From: Nyssa sinensis
Lineage: Eukaryota > Streptophyta > Magnoliopsida > Cornales > Nyssaceae
Direction: 5' to 3'
NCBI GenBank assembly: GCA_008638375.1
Contig: CM018050.1
Span: forward strand, 28,488,223-28,552,222
Length of the DNA: 64,000 nucleotides
Shown: positions 54,801 to 61,451 of the stretch, piece after piece
Position numbering within the stretch: the first letter of the stretch is position 1
How the letters are laid out: the number at the start of each line of letters is the position of its first letter
Program-made: the position numbers and the translations under genes
Notes under the pieces: model-generated
What the model was told of the DNA's origin: nothing
Database searches by the model: none
The model's input: the letters and a program-made list of their open reading frames with translations, nothing else

Positions 54801-55965
54801 AAATCTACCAAATTCAATATTCAAAACATGTTAAACATGATTTCCATGATGTTACACATAATATATGCATGATTTATCTCAAGGTTAACAATCATAGTGA
54901 GAACCCCTACCCCAAGTCTCTAGAGAATGAAACCGTAGTCTTGAACTTTGCATGAAACTTGAAATTTCTTCCACTAGTGGCTTGTAGATGGTGTGTGGAA
55001 TGATTTTGTAGCAAAAGCCTAATTCTTCTTACTCAAATCCTTACAAATCAAGAGGGAGAGGGAGAAGAGATGAAGGGAATGAGAGAGGGAAAGAGCTACC
55101 CCAAAGTGAGGGATAAGAAAAGAGAATTCAGTCCCCCTTTACGTGTCTCTCACCCCTTTTATACTAATTCCCCATGTATTTTATCATATTGATCCCTTTT
55201 TACAATTCTCATACCTTGTCCCTAAGTAATTTAAATCTCATTTAATTATCCCTAACATCATTAAGTAAGCAATTAAATGTTAATTCCTTATTCTCAATCA
55301 CTATTCTGGGTCCTGCCAACATGTTGTCAGTGACTACAGTAAAATTACCAAAATTTCCTTATTCCCCAATACATATTGGCATTTGTCGGTAATAACTCAT
55401 TCAGTGACAAATTTTACTTAATTTGCAGCTCCAATATTCAACTATGAACTCAATGAAGTCCCAATAAGATCTGCAATCGTCCGCCAATTTACTAAACAGA
55501 ACTCCGCTGAGAGATGACAATATTAAATTAAACAGAAATCTCTTGAAAATCATTACAGTAAATAAAAATTCACCAATCAATGCAAGAGACGCCCTTCGAA
55601 CTAGTCCATTTAGGCAGATCTTGCTCAAGCAATCCAACCAGACTTAGTTTAATGAACTAGAACATTGAACCAATACATAGAGAAGTGTGTGTATATGATA
55701 GCTATATTATCTCTAAATTAATGACTAAATTAGCAGTGCGAGCGGATACGGAAAGAAATTAAATAAAGGAAGTTCTTGAGAGAGAAAGAGAGATACCAGG
55801 GGATGACGATGATGAACTGGAGGCAAGTTGTGGCACATAAATGGCTGAATTGCGACTGAAGAGCGTTCCCGTGTAAAAAGACGCTACCATGACCAACAAA
55901 GCCACCAATATGAGCCTTCCCGACTTCAAATCGAACGCTAATGATGACCATAGGTAAACCCCCAT
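19428..55965 (-). CDS. PMT: PMT-type putative methyltransferase, 7 exons, 600 aa
   Basis: Exons on the minus strand: 55965-55797, 40039-39625, 32926-32637, 29399-29016, 22747-22501, 22411-22273, 19586-19428. Their lengths (169, 415, 290, 384, 247, 139, 159) sum to 1803 nt, and every junction keeps frame with GT-AG introns. The protein has a short cytosolic N-terminus, one membrane anchor at residues 18-36, FPGGGTHF at 178-185, the SAM-binding motif [10 protein letters not shown] at 215-224, HCSRCRVDW at 280-288, RNVMDTNAF at 452-460 and the C-terminus KKFWAIV. This is the plant DUF248/Methyltransf_29 family: Golgi type II proteins, some needed for homogalacturonan methylesterification. The N-terminus and C-terminus remind me most of the PMT6/PMT7-like subgroup. 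That subgroup call is from memory. Usual family length is about 600 aa, so the model looks complete. Confidence 0.95.
21135..21620. mobile_element. MITE-like element with GC-rich inverted ends
   Basis: The left end reads GATGATAATCTAACCCGCCC. The right end, read inversely, is GATGGCAACGGGCGGGGGAC. Both arms are rich in CCCGCCCCG/CGGGGCGGG, while the 250-bp core (21270-21520) is almost pure AT. Such arms are common to a dispersed class of plant non-autonomous repeats. I could not see a clear target duplication, so the superfamily is open. Confidence 0.55.
21852..21890. repeat. Homopolymer pair C20 then A19
   Basis: Twenty C followed directly by nineteen A. Length in the assembly may be unreliable. 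Confidence 0.9.
22273..22411 (-). CDS. PMT: PMT gene exon 6
   Basis: Acceptor CTGTAG, donor GTATAT. Encodes the split Trp502, then [20 protein letters not shown] and [14 protein letters not shown]. The HDWCE-FSTYPR-YDL and LEMDRILRP blocks are family signatures. Intron 5 beside it is only 89 bp, the sole short intron. Confidence 0.95.
22501..22747 (-). CDS. PMT: PMT gene exon 5
   Basis: Acceptor AACACAG, donor GTGAGT. Encodes [42 protein letters not shown] and GLIGAFHDW. The usual family core is RNVMDMNA, so this copy has Thr for the second Met (residue 457). Confidence 0.95.
23120..23285 (-). mobile_element. tRNA-derived SINE (Au-like) with 12-bp target duplication
   Basis: On the minus strand it begins near CGGAAGGGCGGGCCTTAGCG, with a pol III box A like TTAGCGCAACGGTAAGG and a box B like ATCACAGGTTCGACTC about 35 bp on, then a family body ending CAGTGAGAGGAGCC...GCTGGGCTATACG. 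It is flanked by the perfect direct repeat AATTGACAATAT at 23108-23119 and 23286-23297. Boxes, length (166 bp) and duplication identify a SINE. The Au family assignment is from memory of its consensus. Confidence 0.85.
24244..24435 (+). repeat. Left LTR of intron-4 copia
   Basis: TG...CA ended, 192 bp, with a TATA-like ACTATAAATATTG near 24370 and the primer site immediately after. Confidence 0.9.
25955..26015 (+). repeat. Local tandem duplication in copia pol
   Basis: The sequence around GTGCTACAGTCCTATCTTAC is repeated as GTGCTACAGTCTTATCTTAC about 32 bp later, shifting the frame and introducing a stop at 26014. Confidence 0.7.
26147..26438 (-). other. Foreign segment in copia with antisense coding-like frame
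   Basis: Copia coding sequence (VPTRPP) breaks off at about 26146 and resumes ([10 protein letters not shown]) at about 26438. The stretch between has no copia similarity. Read on the minus strand from 26438 to 26234 it holds about 70 codons without a stop, including [33 protein letters not shown] and [17 protein letters not shown]. This has the composition of a real protein exon. I do not recognise the protein. No target duplication is obvious. A captured host gene fragment is the simplest reading. Confidence 0.5.
28229..28447 (+). repeat. Right LTR of intron-4 copia
   Basis: 219 bp. It is longer than the left LTR because of extra ATTGATTG units around 28285-28335. Preceded by the polypurine tract GAGGGGAAG. 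Confidence 0.9.
28717..28835 (+). mobile_element. Possible tRNA-derived SINE
   Basis: TTAGCTTCAGTGGTATGG resembles a pol III box A, and GAGGTTTTGAGTCAC about 35 bp later a box B, followed by an A-rich TATCAAATAAAAATAATAAT tail. Imperfect repeats (GTAGGAAATAGCAC and GTAGGCAGTAGCCAC) flank it and may be a worn target duplication. Confidence 0.4.
29016..29399 (-). CDS. PMT: PMT gene exon 4
   Basis: Acceptor TTTGTGCAG, donor GTCTGT. Encodes residues 292-420: [54 protein letters not shown] and the linker to [12 protein letters not shown]. The [16 protein letters not shown] and WDKL blocks are the end of the first methyltransferase half. Confidence 0.95.
29877..30718. mobile_element. TIR element with GTGTCC-rich arms, copy 1
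   Basis: The left end CTATGAAGCATAAAC and the right end, read inversely, CTAAGAAGCATGAACA form terminal inverted repeats. Flanks GCTAGCTG (29869-29876) and GCTAGTTG (30719-30726) look like an 8-bp target duplication with one mismatch. Both arms are packed with GACACG/GTGTCC words around an AT core. It matches copy 2 at 53480-54045 in reverse. The 8-9 bp duplication suggests hAT or Mutator. There is no coding capacity. Confidence 0.65.
31120..31246. mobile_element. Right-end remnant of GTGTCC-type TIR element
   Basis: Words such as GTCGTGTACTCGACATATC and CATATCTTGTATTTGTGTCC lead to CATGCTTCATAG at 31246, the same end as the full copies. The left end was not found. Confidence 0.4.
31612..32519. 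mobile_element. Dispersed element with AGGC-rich inverted arms
   Basis: The left arm (AAAGGCACCCTTAAGGCACT, GCGAGGCGATC, GCCTAAGCCAAGTAAGGC) and the right arm (CGCCTTGCTTAAGGCGAT, GCCTAGTCGACGAGGCGAT, TGCCTTTGAC) are both full of AGGC/GCCT words and roughly inverse. The 650 bp between are AT-rich and non-coding. It has the shape of a non-autonomous DNA element, but the exact ends and target duplication are not clear. Confidence 0.45.
32637..32926 (-). CDS. PMT: PMT gene exon 3 (SAM-binding motif)
   Basis: Acceptor TTGCAG, donor GTTAGT. Encodes [18 protein letters not shown], then [18 protein letters not shown] (methyltransferase motif I), [38 protein letters not shown] and RVDWHEN. Two potential N-glycosylation sites (residues 198 and 202) fit a lumenal domain. 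Confidence 0.95.
34440..34790 (+). repeat. Direct repeat, left copy (possible LTR part)
   Basis: From CTTGTTTTAGAAATTTT through CAGCAAATATGCT, GAGTGATTCCTAG, CTAAAAGAACTCC and CACAAAGAGACCA, it matches 36640-36990 in order with moderate divergence. A gypsy gag remnant lies between the copies, so these may be parts of two LTRs. Confidence 0.55.
34820..35595 (+). pseudogene. Ty3/gypsy gag remnant in intron 2
   Basis: The + strand reads, in shifting frames, [62 protein letters not shown] and [21 protein letters not shown]. The order and spacing suit the gag capsid domain of gypsy elements. Stops and an out-of-frame 86-bp duplication (35031-35202) show it is dead. No pol follows; LINE sequence begins near 35740. 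Confidence 0.7.
35031..35202 (+). repeat. 86-bp tandem duplication in gag remnant
   Basis: TGCTCAATTCAAGG recurs at 35117, and the following TTGGTTCAACAACCATTATA and TTGTGGA also recur in order. The period of 86 is not a multiple of three, so the frame is shifted. Confidence 0.85.
35740..36335 (+). pseudogene. LINE 3' end (zf-RVT region), intron 2
   Basis: The + strand reads [34 protein letters not shown] and [10 protein letters not shown], the zinc-binding domain at the end of plant L1-type LINE ORF2. The sequence closes with a TATTTATCAAAAAAAT tail at about 36325. Upstream ORF2 is absent. Confidence 0.75.
36411..36555 (+). repeat. Tandem duplication of about 72 bp
   Basis: GGGTCATCTTTTGGGTCAAG... 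and GGGTCATCTTTTAGGTAAAG... repeat in order through TTTAGTAGATTTAT with a few differences. Confidence 0.75.
36640..36990 (+). repeat. Direct repeat, right copy (possible LTR part)
   Basis: Partner of 34440-34790. Shared blocks include CTTGTTTTAGAAA, CAGCAAATATGCT, GTGATTCCTAG, CTAAAAGAACTCC, CACAAAGAGACCA and GCTGTTTACAGCAC. Confidence 0.55.
38090..38937 (+). pseudogene. LINE 3' end (zf-RVT region), intron 2
   Basis: The + strand reads [40 protein letters not shown], then [26 protein letters not shown] and [18 protein letters not shown], typical of the end of L1-like ORF2. A short foreign patch interrupts it near 38461-38510. A C16 run (38881-38896) and a CTATCAAAAAAATG tail (38927-38940) close it. 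Confidence 0.75.
39451..39567 (-). mobile_element. tRNA-derived SINE with target duplication
   Basis: On the minus strand, box A-like TAGCTTGGTTAGTATC is followed by box B-like GAGGGTTTAAGCCTCC, and the element ends in a short A run (T9 on the + strand at 39452-39460). Flanks TGTGATGGAATAAATG (39435-39450) and TGTAATGGAATAAATG (39564-39579) differ by one base, a good target duplication. It sits only about 60 bp from exon 2. Confidence 0.75.
39625..40039 (-). CDS. PMT: PMT gene exon 2
   Basis: Acceptor CTTGCAG before GTATTCC, donor GTACCT. Encodes residues 57-195: [14 protein letters not shown], the lumenal [68 protein letters not shown] and GAPEYIQR. The ERHCPP, PPP-YK-P-WP-SRD and FPGGGTHF blocks define the family. 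Phase joins exon 1 exactly (Gly57 is split G|GT). Confidence 0.95.
40260..40740 (+). pseudogene. LINE fragment, intron 1
   Basis: The + strand reads [41 protein letters not shown] and [18 protein letters not shown] with stops between. It is the ORF2 tail before and into the zf-RVT domain of an L1-like LINE. Confidence 0.65.
42085..43060 (+). repeat. LTR-like stretch with CAGTCGACTG palindromes
   Basis: TGTTGGCCCTAAAAG near 42091, then TTTGATGATAATAAGGCA and six ATTCAGTC(A/G)AC-type words between 42510 and 42730. Copia LTRs of the SIRE type often look like this, but I found neither a partner nor a sure 3' end. Large parts are only AT-rich. Confidence 0.35.
43113..43528 (+). other. Unassigned ORFs, possible gag scrap
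   Basis: Two overlapping frames. One opens [16 protein letters not shown], faintly like a gag zinc knuckle with a Cys missing. The other runs 137 aa with [20 protein letters not shown] similar peptide, [18 protein letters not shown], is encoded in the opposite direction at 43998-44055. I do not recognise either. Confidence 0.3.
43285..44056. repeat. Inverted repeat of about 55 bp, 650 bp apart
   Basis: GTTTATTCTTGCAAGCCACA through GATTCTTCACTTGACAATTT at 43290-43340 reappears inversely at 43998-44053 with about five mismatches. Confidence 0.7.
45030..45224 (-). repeat. 3' LTR of intron-1 copia
   Basis: 195 bp, preceded on the minus strand by the polypurine tract GAGGGGGAG at 45225-45233. 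Begins TGTGGAAATCCC on the minus strand. Confidence 0.95.
45295..49720 (-). pseudogene. copia gag-pol polyprotein, four breaks
   Basis: Starts [13 protein letters not shown] at 49720. Gag has a UBN2-like region ([34 protein letters not shown]) and a zinc knuckle [14 protein letters not shown]. Protease reads [13 protein letters not shown] (DFG for DSG). Then the HHCC region ([19 protein letters not shown]), integrase core ([34 protein letters not shown]), RT ([34 protein letters not shown] for YVDD) and RNase H ([33 protein letters not shown]). Breaks: frameshift near 47650 (short A run), TAG at 47432-47430, frameshift at an A7 run near 46690, and TGA at about 46078 in the RT-RNase H link where most copia have Arg-Tyr-Phe-Leu. 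Confidence 0.95.
49743..49805 (-). repeat. Duplicated LTR-PBS junction, 35-bp period
   Basis: The primer site TGGTATCAGAGCTAGGG occurs at 49779-49795, beside the LTR, and again at 49744-49760. Each copy is followed (on the + strand) by TGTAGAGAAT, the first ten LTR bases. The 28-bp unit at 49743-49770 is repeated exactly at 49778-49805, with a 7-bp link between. Confidence 0.9.
49796..49990 (-). repeat. 5' LTR of intron-1 copia
   Basis: 195 bp, four mismatches from the 3' LTR. On the minus strand it is upstream of the primer site and gag start. Confidence 0.95.
50577..51416. mobile_element. Non-autonomous hAT (Ac-type TIR) element
   Basis: The left end AAAGGATCAAAATTTCG and the inverse right end CAGGGATCAAAATTTCG agree at 15 of 17 positions, and the inner TTTCG also matches. 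CAGGG is the standard hAT start. The 8-bp direct repeat CCCCAAAT lies on both sides (50569-50576 and 51417-51424), the hAT target size. Both arms carry many TTTCG / GGAAACG words around an AT core. There is no transposase, so it depends on an element elsewhere. Confidence 0.85.
51850..53205 (+). pseudogene. LINE 3' part: zf-RVT and RNase H
   Basis: The + strand runs from [13 protein letters not shown] and [12 protein letters not shown] through [19 protein letters not shown] and [18 protein letters not shown] (zf-RVT). It then has the RVT_3-type RNase [45 protein letters not shown] and [10 protein letters not shown]. The 52408-53205 frame is open for 265 codons. The endonuclease and RT are missing. 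A stop at about 52029 and a frame change near 52410 break it. It lies antisense to the methyltransferase gene. Confidence 0.85.
53480..54045. mobile_element. TIR element with GTGTCC-rich arms, copy 2
   Basis: Ends CTAAGAGCATGGAGAC and, inversely, CTTATGAAGCACAAC. Flanks CGGCATCAG (53471-53479) and CGGCATGTG (54046-54054) may be a worn 9-bp target duplication. The left arm (ACACGGGACACGGATACG, GAACACGGATACGTTGAG) matches the inverse of 30600-30718. The core is AT-rich and non-coding. Confidence 0.65.
54100..55400. repeat. Diverged LTR-like remnant, intron 1
   Basis: Read inversely, the AAACTTGGCCAAGCGG and GTGCCCACC words around 54340-54400 and the CT-rich part near 55030-55150 recall the layout of the gypsy LTR at 1136-4739, in the direction of the remnant at 4740-7060. 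Ends are not visible. The ORF at 54313-54753 is rich in His/Asn/Thr and looks like composition, not a gene. Confidence 0.35.
55797..55965 (-). CDS. PMT: PMT gene exon 1 (start and membrane anchor)
   Basis: ATG at 55965 in the context GGAGGATGG, after a CT-rich leader. Encodes [17 protein letters not shown], the hydrophobic [19 protein letters not shown] anchor, then IYVPQL and a Ser run, and ends at donor GTATCT with one base of a Gly codon. An upstream in-frame ATG at 56172 exists, but the sequence between looks like 5' UTR, and a family-like N-terminus begins at 55965. Confidence 0.9.
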
Positions 55966-56250
55966 CCTCCTCCTCCTAGAGAGAGAAAGAGATAAATATG
56001 TATCTAGAAAGAGAGAGATGTGGGTTTCTTTGTGTTTTGGTCTTTCGTTCAAAAGATCAAATGAAACAGAACCGACATTACAGTTGATGGATCTCGTAAA
56101 GACGATTGAAAATGTATGAAAAAGAACATGAAGCCGACATTTTTCTTGCTTCTTAGTTCTCACCGTCTTCACTTGAGATTTGAGAGATGGGTGTTTGCAC
56201 GTGGGTATAAGAGATACGAACCCGGAGACAAAACTCGTTTCTTTGAGAAA
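55966..56250 (-). promoter_or_regulatory. PMT 5' UTR / proximal promoter region
   Basis: The sequence directly upstream of the start carries a CT-rich leader (CTCTTTCTCTCTCTAGG, 55970-56010), common in plant 5' UTRs. No TATA box could be placed with confidence. Confidence 0.4.
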
Positions 56251-58500
56251 TAGTCACTACTACGAGAAGTATGAGGACCTCCAATGCCATATTTTTAAAC
56301 GACAGTTCGTAGAAATTTAAATACCTTATTTAAACACGTTTGGCTGTATATTCTATAAAAAAAATTGTAAAACTATTTTATAGTTAAATTTTTGAAAAGT
56401 GTATTTTAATTTCTTATGTCGGAAAATGTGTTTAAATAAGGTTTTCTAAAACATTTAAACAAAATAAAAAAAATGTGAAAATATATTTAATTATGATTTT
56501 GAAAATAGTAAAAAAGATGAAATGTATTTGGAATAGAATAACACAGGAATAGAATAGCATCAAGAATGGAATGAGCAGGAATGGAATGGAAATAATTATT
56601 TTATTCTTTTGTTTGACTGAAATATCCAATAATGAAATGACAATTACATTCATGTGTTTGGTTTAAACCATCAAATTGTTAGAATGAAATTAATATTAAA
56701 TTAGATATTTAAAGTATTTGTATAAATTTCAAAGTTTTCATATATGTTTAATGAAAAAAAACGTTCAACCTACATTTTTTTATTATCAAAAAAAAGATTT
56801 ATTGGCAAAAAAAAAGTTAATTCAACCTCCATTTGTTTTATTGACAAAAAATAATAATAATTTCAATCTGTATTTTTTTTTTGGGACAAAAAAAAAAAAT
56901 CAACCTACATCAAGTCACTATATTCCACTTCAACATGTTAACTAGAAAATTTCCTATTTAAAAATCAATCCAATTGCAATCAAAAGTTGTGAATGTAATA
57001 ACATAAGCCTAAAATAAATCAGTTTAAATGCAATTGTCATAAAAAGTTGTCAACGAAAGTAACCCGTCAATTATATTCCACAAGGAATCCATTAGATTTG
57101 ATGCAAAGTACGAAATTATGCAAAAGGATGTGGATGTCAGAATCAGTAAAGGAGCAAAGAAAGGAACCACGTAGTTTCCCACCAAAATAATAACTCTATA
57201 TATATCACTGCATCTTCATGAATGAAGAACACTAATAATGATTGTTATAAAAATAGCTGTGAGAGATTATGTGTATCTGCTCATATATGTCCAAGTCCTT
57301 GCTCCTGCATATTTTCACTAATAAAAAGATCTGATTGCGCATTTTAAAAACATTGCTGTAATTAATGAGAAAGAAAGCAGCAAGGAGGACTTCTAATGAC
57401 AAACAAAGCAAGCAATCATATTGGGATTGTCCAACTTACATCTTACTTAGATGTAATATCTTCACAATGAGACCTATCTTGGGATGCTCCAGAACAATGT
57501 AAACATGCTGCAATTTTAAGATGACTTCAAGGAATATGAGAAATCTATTAACATTTTAGACATGCCCAGCCAACTCATCAATATATAATGTTAACTAGGG
57601 AATATTTTTGTACCCTTGGAACTGGAGTGATTCCATGTCAGTTTCAATGCTAGAGGCACAAATCCATCCCCTAGAATTCATAATATTAAAAGGTTTATAA
57701 ACAATGAAATGGGCTTAATTCAATTGCAATATAATACTAAACTCATTCCAAATGCAATCTGAACACAATGCAGTGGTGTGGTTTGCTTTGGCCATTCAAA
57801 TGCTTTCCAAATCCAAGCATATCAATATTACAACCACAAGTTTAGTTTTTTTTTTTTATTTCATTCTTTATTCACAGAAGAAAAATGAATGAAGCATGCA
57901 TAGGTTATTTATTGATAGAAGGAGCAAAATTACCAATACCACTTTTCTATGTATAAGGGGAGATAAGAAAATTCCTACCCACAAGTTATACCATTTTTCT
58001 TGTTCCACAACACAAACCTAGCAGGAGTTCTAAAAGGTTTACTCAATTGGCTCTTCCCTGCATCAAACACAACTTCAAACATGAAAAAATCTGAAGTACA
58101 TGTATTGCCCAAGTCATAAGGGAAAGTTTGGACAGGACTCAAAACATGACCATATCTTAATAGCATTGTCATATAATGTGGTGGTCATCACAAGGGACTT
58201 AAGCCAGGCATTGAACCCAAAATATTCCTGTAACCAAGTGCCATTAAACAAGTTACTCACATCTCTGACAAAAGAATAAAATAAAAGTATGGTTCATTCA
58301 ATACCAATGACAAATGACCTCTCTTTCGCAGAGAAGAAAAGATACAAGTCTAAGCAGCAGGCCAAGAAGTTCAATCAAACAATTTGTGGCAATAAATTGA
58401 TCCAAAATACTAGGCTCATTAACAAAGTAAGACCAAGTTTGTCCAAAAAGAAACTTACTAACAATGTTATAACATGAAATTTTTTTTTTTATTTATTTTA
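56251..58500. other. Upstream spacer, no genes seen
   Basis: AT-rich. A cluster of GGAATAGAAT / GGAATGGAAT words at 56525-56595 and many poly-A/T runs at 56750-56900. Several small ORFs show no family features. Confidence 0.5.
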
Positions 58501-58514
58501 TTATTTATTCTTTG

Positions 58515-58523
58515 CAAATATTA

Positions 58524-58558
<35 letters not shown>

Positions 58559-58850
58559 GATAGATGTGTGTGTATGTGTATATATATATATGTATATATA
58601 ATTTAAATTATATGTTGTGTATATGTGTATACATGTGAGTGTGTGTATAAAATGTGTAAATATATAAGTGTATATAAATATATACATGTGTATAAAACAG
58701 TGTGTGTGTGTGTGTGTGCCGTGTGTGTGTGTGCATGTGTTGAGTGTTACACACTCAACAAGGGATGGTGTGGCAGGTATGGTTGGTGGAGTGTAGAAGG
58801 AGAGATCAGGGTATGGGAGGGGCAGTACTGATGCAGTAAGGTTGGTCTTG

Positions 58851-58898
<48 letters not shown>

Positions 58899-58900
58899 TA
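58515..58900. repeat. Microsatellites: ATT, TA/TG, GT, GA
   Basis: (ATT)n at 58520-58557, TA/TG at 58560-58685, (GT)n at 58700-58740 with one interruption, and (GA)n at 58854-58895. Confidence 0.9.
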
Positions 58901-61328
58901 GAGAGAGAAAGTGAAGAGAAAAAGAGAGTTGGTCTCGGGTGGGAAGAGAAGAGAAGGAAAGAAAGAGAAAGAAGAGAAAAACAGAGAGAGAGAGTTCTGG
59001 ACTGTGAAGAAGGAGAGGAAGCTCGAGGAGAAACCAGAAAGGTGGAAGAGGGCACGGCTAGAGAGAGAAACAACCGAAAATTTTGGTAAGTGGGTGTTCA
59101 GTTTTAAATTTCAAAATGCATGATTCGTTTGATTTAGATTATAGGGTTTTATAAAGCATGATTTTAGCTTTCAAACGCAACAAGAATGATAGAAAACGGT
59201 TGAAAGATGAGGGAGAAAAAGGGATGTGCAGGTCACGGCCATGGGGGGGAAATCTAGGCTTTTCATTGTGATTGGGAGCTTCAAAACAGTGTTAAAAAGT
59301 TCCAAAAATGCTTTAGAATGATTTGGGATTGAAAGAGGCTTCGAAAACACCAAGAAAATCAATTTTTAAAAATCTGATTTTCTGAAATTCCGGCCACCGG
59401 CGCCGGAGAAGGCGACCGGAGCCTCGCCGGAAAAACGGGAAGGAGATGGGGTGACTGGGTCGGGTTCCGGGTCGGATCTGGATTCGGGTCGGGCGGGGCT
59501 GGTCCGCCCCTGCCACGTGTCGGCCTACTGTTTTAAATTAAAATAAGATTTGGCCCGTTTGGTTGCAAGGATAAGAAATTAGGGAATTGGAATTAAATTG
59601 AAACAGGGATATCCTATCCCTGTTCTCTGATTAGCCCCTGTTTGGTTAACCTAATTGAGAATAGCAAATTAAACCAATTTCAATTTGAACCTTGAACTTT
59701 TTTGGAAATTTGAACCTTAACCCTGAACTTTCGGAAATTATAAATTGACCCCCCCAACTGTTGGAAATTTCACTTTTACCCACCTGATTAAATTATTAAT
59801 AAAATATTAATTAAATTAATTAATTAATTAATTAATTTAATTAATTTAATTAATTAAATATTCAAAAATATCCCGGAGTCCAAATGGGACAAGTCATTAG
59901 TGTATTTTGACTATCTCGACCCTTCTGAGACCAATGGTGAGGTCCGTTTTACGAGACGGGGTCCCAAAAATTAAAAGACCCGTAGTAACCCTTAAAATTA
60001 CCAAAATGCCCCTAACTTGAAACACTGTCAGACGAACTCCGAATTAGGTAAACAAATAGTGAAATTTTATTATCTCGAACATTCCGGACTCAACCGTGGA
60101 GTCCGATTTGTGAAAAGAGGTCACGAAATGTAAGGACACGTGTAAAGTGTAAAATGACTGTTTTGCCCTTTTGAACCCCGGTATCCGAATTGAGTTCTAC
60201 GAGAACCTAGACTTATTTTCTTAAATGTCCTAGAACCAATGGTAGAGTTTAATTTAGCAGAATAGAAACTTACGAATTAAAGACATAAAATTTGATGAAT
60301 AGCATAAATTCAAATGAAAATAGACTGAGTTGAAATTTATGTTTTTAGGGACAGTTACAGGACAGGAGAGGAAGATCTGATCTCCTGCATTTTCATCCGC
60401 CAGTTCAGCTATATATAGTGCACGATCTTCTAGTGTTGATACCAACCCATCAAGTATGGTGTTTTGCTAGTGTTAGAAATGAAGTTAAGTTAGGAATATT
60501 TGTGAATAACTGGAATGCTGTATGTGTTTATCTGTAATGTGTTTACCTGTTTATTTGGAATTGGTTGTTCACATGTTATGTGTTACTTGCAAGTTAATAA
60601 AGTGAAGAACATGAATCGTGATGTACGAACATATGAGATATGCATGTATATGAAACTGACTGGTGATTTGTTTCTTATTGTCCGAGCATGTTATATTATT
60701 GAGATCCATGTTCATTGAGATTGCATTGGCATATTGGCATATGATGAATTCTTTGAGAACATGGCGTGGGTAAGCACGTGGTGCTTTGCATTATGAGGGT
60801 GTAGATCCTGTGGTGAAAAACCCAAAATTGGCCATTGCATTAGTACTTCGAGCCATCGGGGAGTACCCGTAAACGAGACATGGGTGTGGCATAGAGTTGT
60901 GCATGGGTGTGTCATGCATACCATTCATATATATTACTGCGATGCTTGAATGTCATTTAGAAATAAATGTACACTTTGCACATGCCACGCCTTAGCTTTA
61001 TTTCTGGCATTAGCATTTCATCATACCAGCAGTTGTGCTGACCCATTCGTGGGCAACATTTTTCAGATGAGGATCCTCCAGCTGCTTGAGACTCAGTGAT
61101 GCCCTGATAGGGCGAAGTACGTGATATATTTGTGATCCATGAGACTTGTATTTTGTTATGTAAGGGCTTAAGCCCGAATGACCGATGAACGATGTATTGT
61201 GTATTATTTTATGTATTGATGAGGATGGACGCATGTTTAGTGAATTTAATTACTTTTGTCCTTTTATTTATTTCATATTCTGTCTCGTCAGTCGCGCCTC
61301 GGGTTCGGTCAGAATTCGGGGCGTGACA
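58560..61328 (-). repeat. Truncated second copy of the long gypsy LTR
   Basis: Collinear with the right part of 1136-4739. GCATTATGAGGGTGTAGATC and about 30 following bases (60789-60838) are the same as 4143-4191, and the end TTCGGGGCGTGACA (61328) matches TTCGGGGTGTGACA. The TA/TG tract, GA tract, GGGTC-rich block (59455-59510) and TTAATTAA-rich block (59800-59850) occur in the same order. The part equal to 1136-1850 is missing. No gag or primer site adjoins, so it is a solo or truncated LTR in the same direction as the first. Confidence 0.8.
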
Positions 61329-61451
61329 AACAACATTCCCAAAAAAACAGACCATGAATCCATGTAAACCTCCAAAATAGCAAGTAACCTCCAAAAAAAG
61401 AACTTTCGAGTTTTGTTTCAAAATATCAAGTTCAAACTTTAAAACCAACAA

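Larger units (their letters stand above)
40040..55796 (-). other. PMT intron 1 (15.8 kb), TE-filled
   Basis: Donor GTATCT, acceptor CTTGCAG. Most of it is mobile DNA: LINE pieces, LTR remnants, a complete copia in sense orientation, an Ac-type hAT element and a GTGTCC-type TIR element. Stretch 40800-42080 shows no recognisable gene; an ORF at 40851-41132 and others near 41300-41650 have no family features. Confidence 0.85.

Noticed and set aside
55759..56172. 137-aa ORF starting at 56172 as the true N-terminus of the methyltransferase
   Set aside because: The first 69 residues are not family-like and pass through a CT-rich leader; the start at 55965 gives a typical type II anchor.
58747..59073. 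108-aa minus-strand ORF, Ser/Leu repeats
   Set aside because: It is the translation of the GA microsatellite and flanks in the LTR.
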